Source: a virus
Virus record (IMG/VR): IMGVR_UViG_3300025771_000245
Location: 1-20,705 of that record
Reading direction: 5' to 3' (one strand)
Length of the DNA stretch: 20,705 bases
Shown here: in pieces, positions 20,381 through 20,705 of the stretch
How the letters are laid out: every line of letters begins with the position of its first letter
Numbering within the stretch: position 1 is the first letter of the stretch
The notes under the pieces: model-generated
Seen by the model: only the letters and a program-made list of their open reading frames with translations
Database searches by the model: none
Told to the model about the DNA's origin: nothing
Made by a program: the position numbers and the translations under genes

Positions 20381-20705
20381 TGGTAGACAGAAAAAGAAGA
20401 AGAGGAATGCAACAGACAGAAAAAAAACTGTTCATTCAAAACTACAAAACTGAAAAGGGGTGTCAAGAGTGTGGCTACAATAAACTACCAGCAGCATTAG
20501 AGTTTGACCACATTGACAGATCAAAGAAAAACTTTAAATTGTCACAAGGACATCTTTATTCTTGGGACAGATTGATAACGGAACTAGAAAACTGTATTGT
20601 CCTTTGTGCAATATGTCACAGACAAAAGACAATGGAAGAAAAGGACTACTTAGAAACTGACTACGTGGAGCCTGAAGAGCTACAGTATGATTTATTTGGA
20701 TCTTG
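20380..20705 (+). CDS. HNH endonuclease, 3' end cut by window edge
   Basis: An open frame runs from ATG 20380 (overlapping the helicase stop as TGATG) to the right edge; 108 codons are visible. The product begins MVDRKRRRGMQQTEKKLFIQ. A zinc pair Cys-x2-Cys (CQECG) comes before the HNH core: LEFDHIDRSKKNF with the catalytic His, then the Asn and CIVLCAICHRQ with the second Cys pair and His. This is a beta-beta-alpha metal nuclease of the small, free-standing phage kind that may be a homing endonuclease or have a packaging or recombination role. The basic start would bind DNA. The coupling to helicase is unusual only in that it is so tight. The C-terminus is not visible. Confidence 0.85.
   Translation, partial: MVDRKRRRGMQQTEKKLFIQNYKTEKGCQECGYNKLPAALEFDHIDRSKKNFKLSQGHLYSWDRLITELENCIVLCAICHRQKTMEEKDYLETDYVEPEELQYDLFGS

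Overview
The window is a piece of a tailed-phage genome (Caudoviricetes). The virion genes are all on the minus strand and the replication/early genes are all on the plus strand, separated by a gene-free divergent control region at about 14677-15218. Packed genes with 1-, 4- and 8-base overlaps, many tiny ORFs, and fibre and small-protein types I know mainly from uncultured marine phage genomes suggest a marine lytic-type phage of a bacterium. No integrase, repressor, tRNA, RNA polymerase or DNA polymerase gene is visible here. The tail-tube and tail-completion genes probably lie beyond the left edge and the polymerase beyond the right edge. Podovirus-like morphology is only an inference.

Minus strand, in transcription order (14676 down to 1): AT-hook protein (putative small terminase), M15 peptidase endolysin, an unknown beta-rich protein, large terminase, portal, a probable overlapping coiled-coil gene, four small Lys/Arg-rich proteins, a QueC-like 7-deazaguanine enzyme, two small proteins, scaffold, major capsid protein, a large repeat-rich tail fibre, small fibre-linked proteins, a membrane-protein cluster that looks like a lysis cassette (possible spanin, XhlA-like, 3-TM holin), and a truncated virion protein at the edge. 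Two near-consensus sigma70 promoters serve this strand. One lies at 14698-14733 before the whole block. The other lies at 8671-8706 before the capsid module, with its -35 box over the queC-like stop codon. A rho-independent terminator with a GCAA loop follows the capsid gene at 6257-6280, so scaffold and capsid form a partly insulated, boosted transcription unit.

Plus strand (15219 to 20705): a run of small hypothetical genes, several under 60 codons, with a small DNA C5-methyltransferase-like gene and a sigma-region-4-like HTH gene that starts at TTG. An array of 13-bp tandem repeats (17767-17845) sits in a gene-free gap. After it come two small genes, an internal promoter, a single-stranded DNA-binding protein, a T7 gp4-type primase-helicase and an HNH endonuclease cut by the right edge.

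The most notable items are two motifs in the divergent region that match the sigma54 -24/-12 core, a 9-base palindrome-like word shared by the two main promoters and the control region, the 13-bp iteron-like array, a gene overprinted on the portal 3' end, the cluster of small basic proteins beside the QueC-like gene, and the pairing of a 7-deazaguanine enzyme with a methyltransferase, both possible DNA-modification functions.
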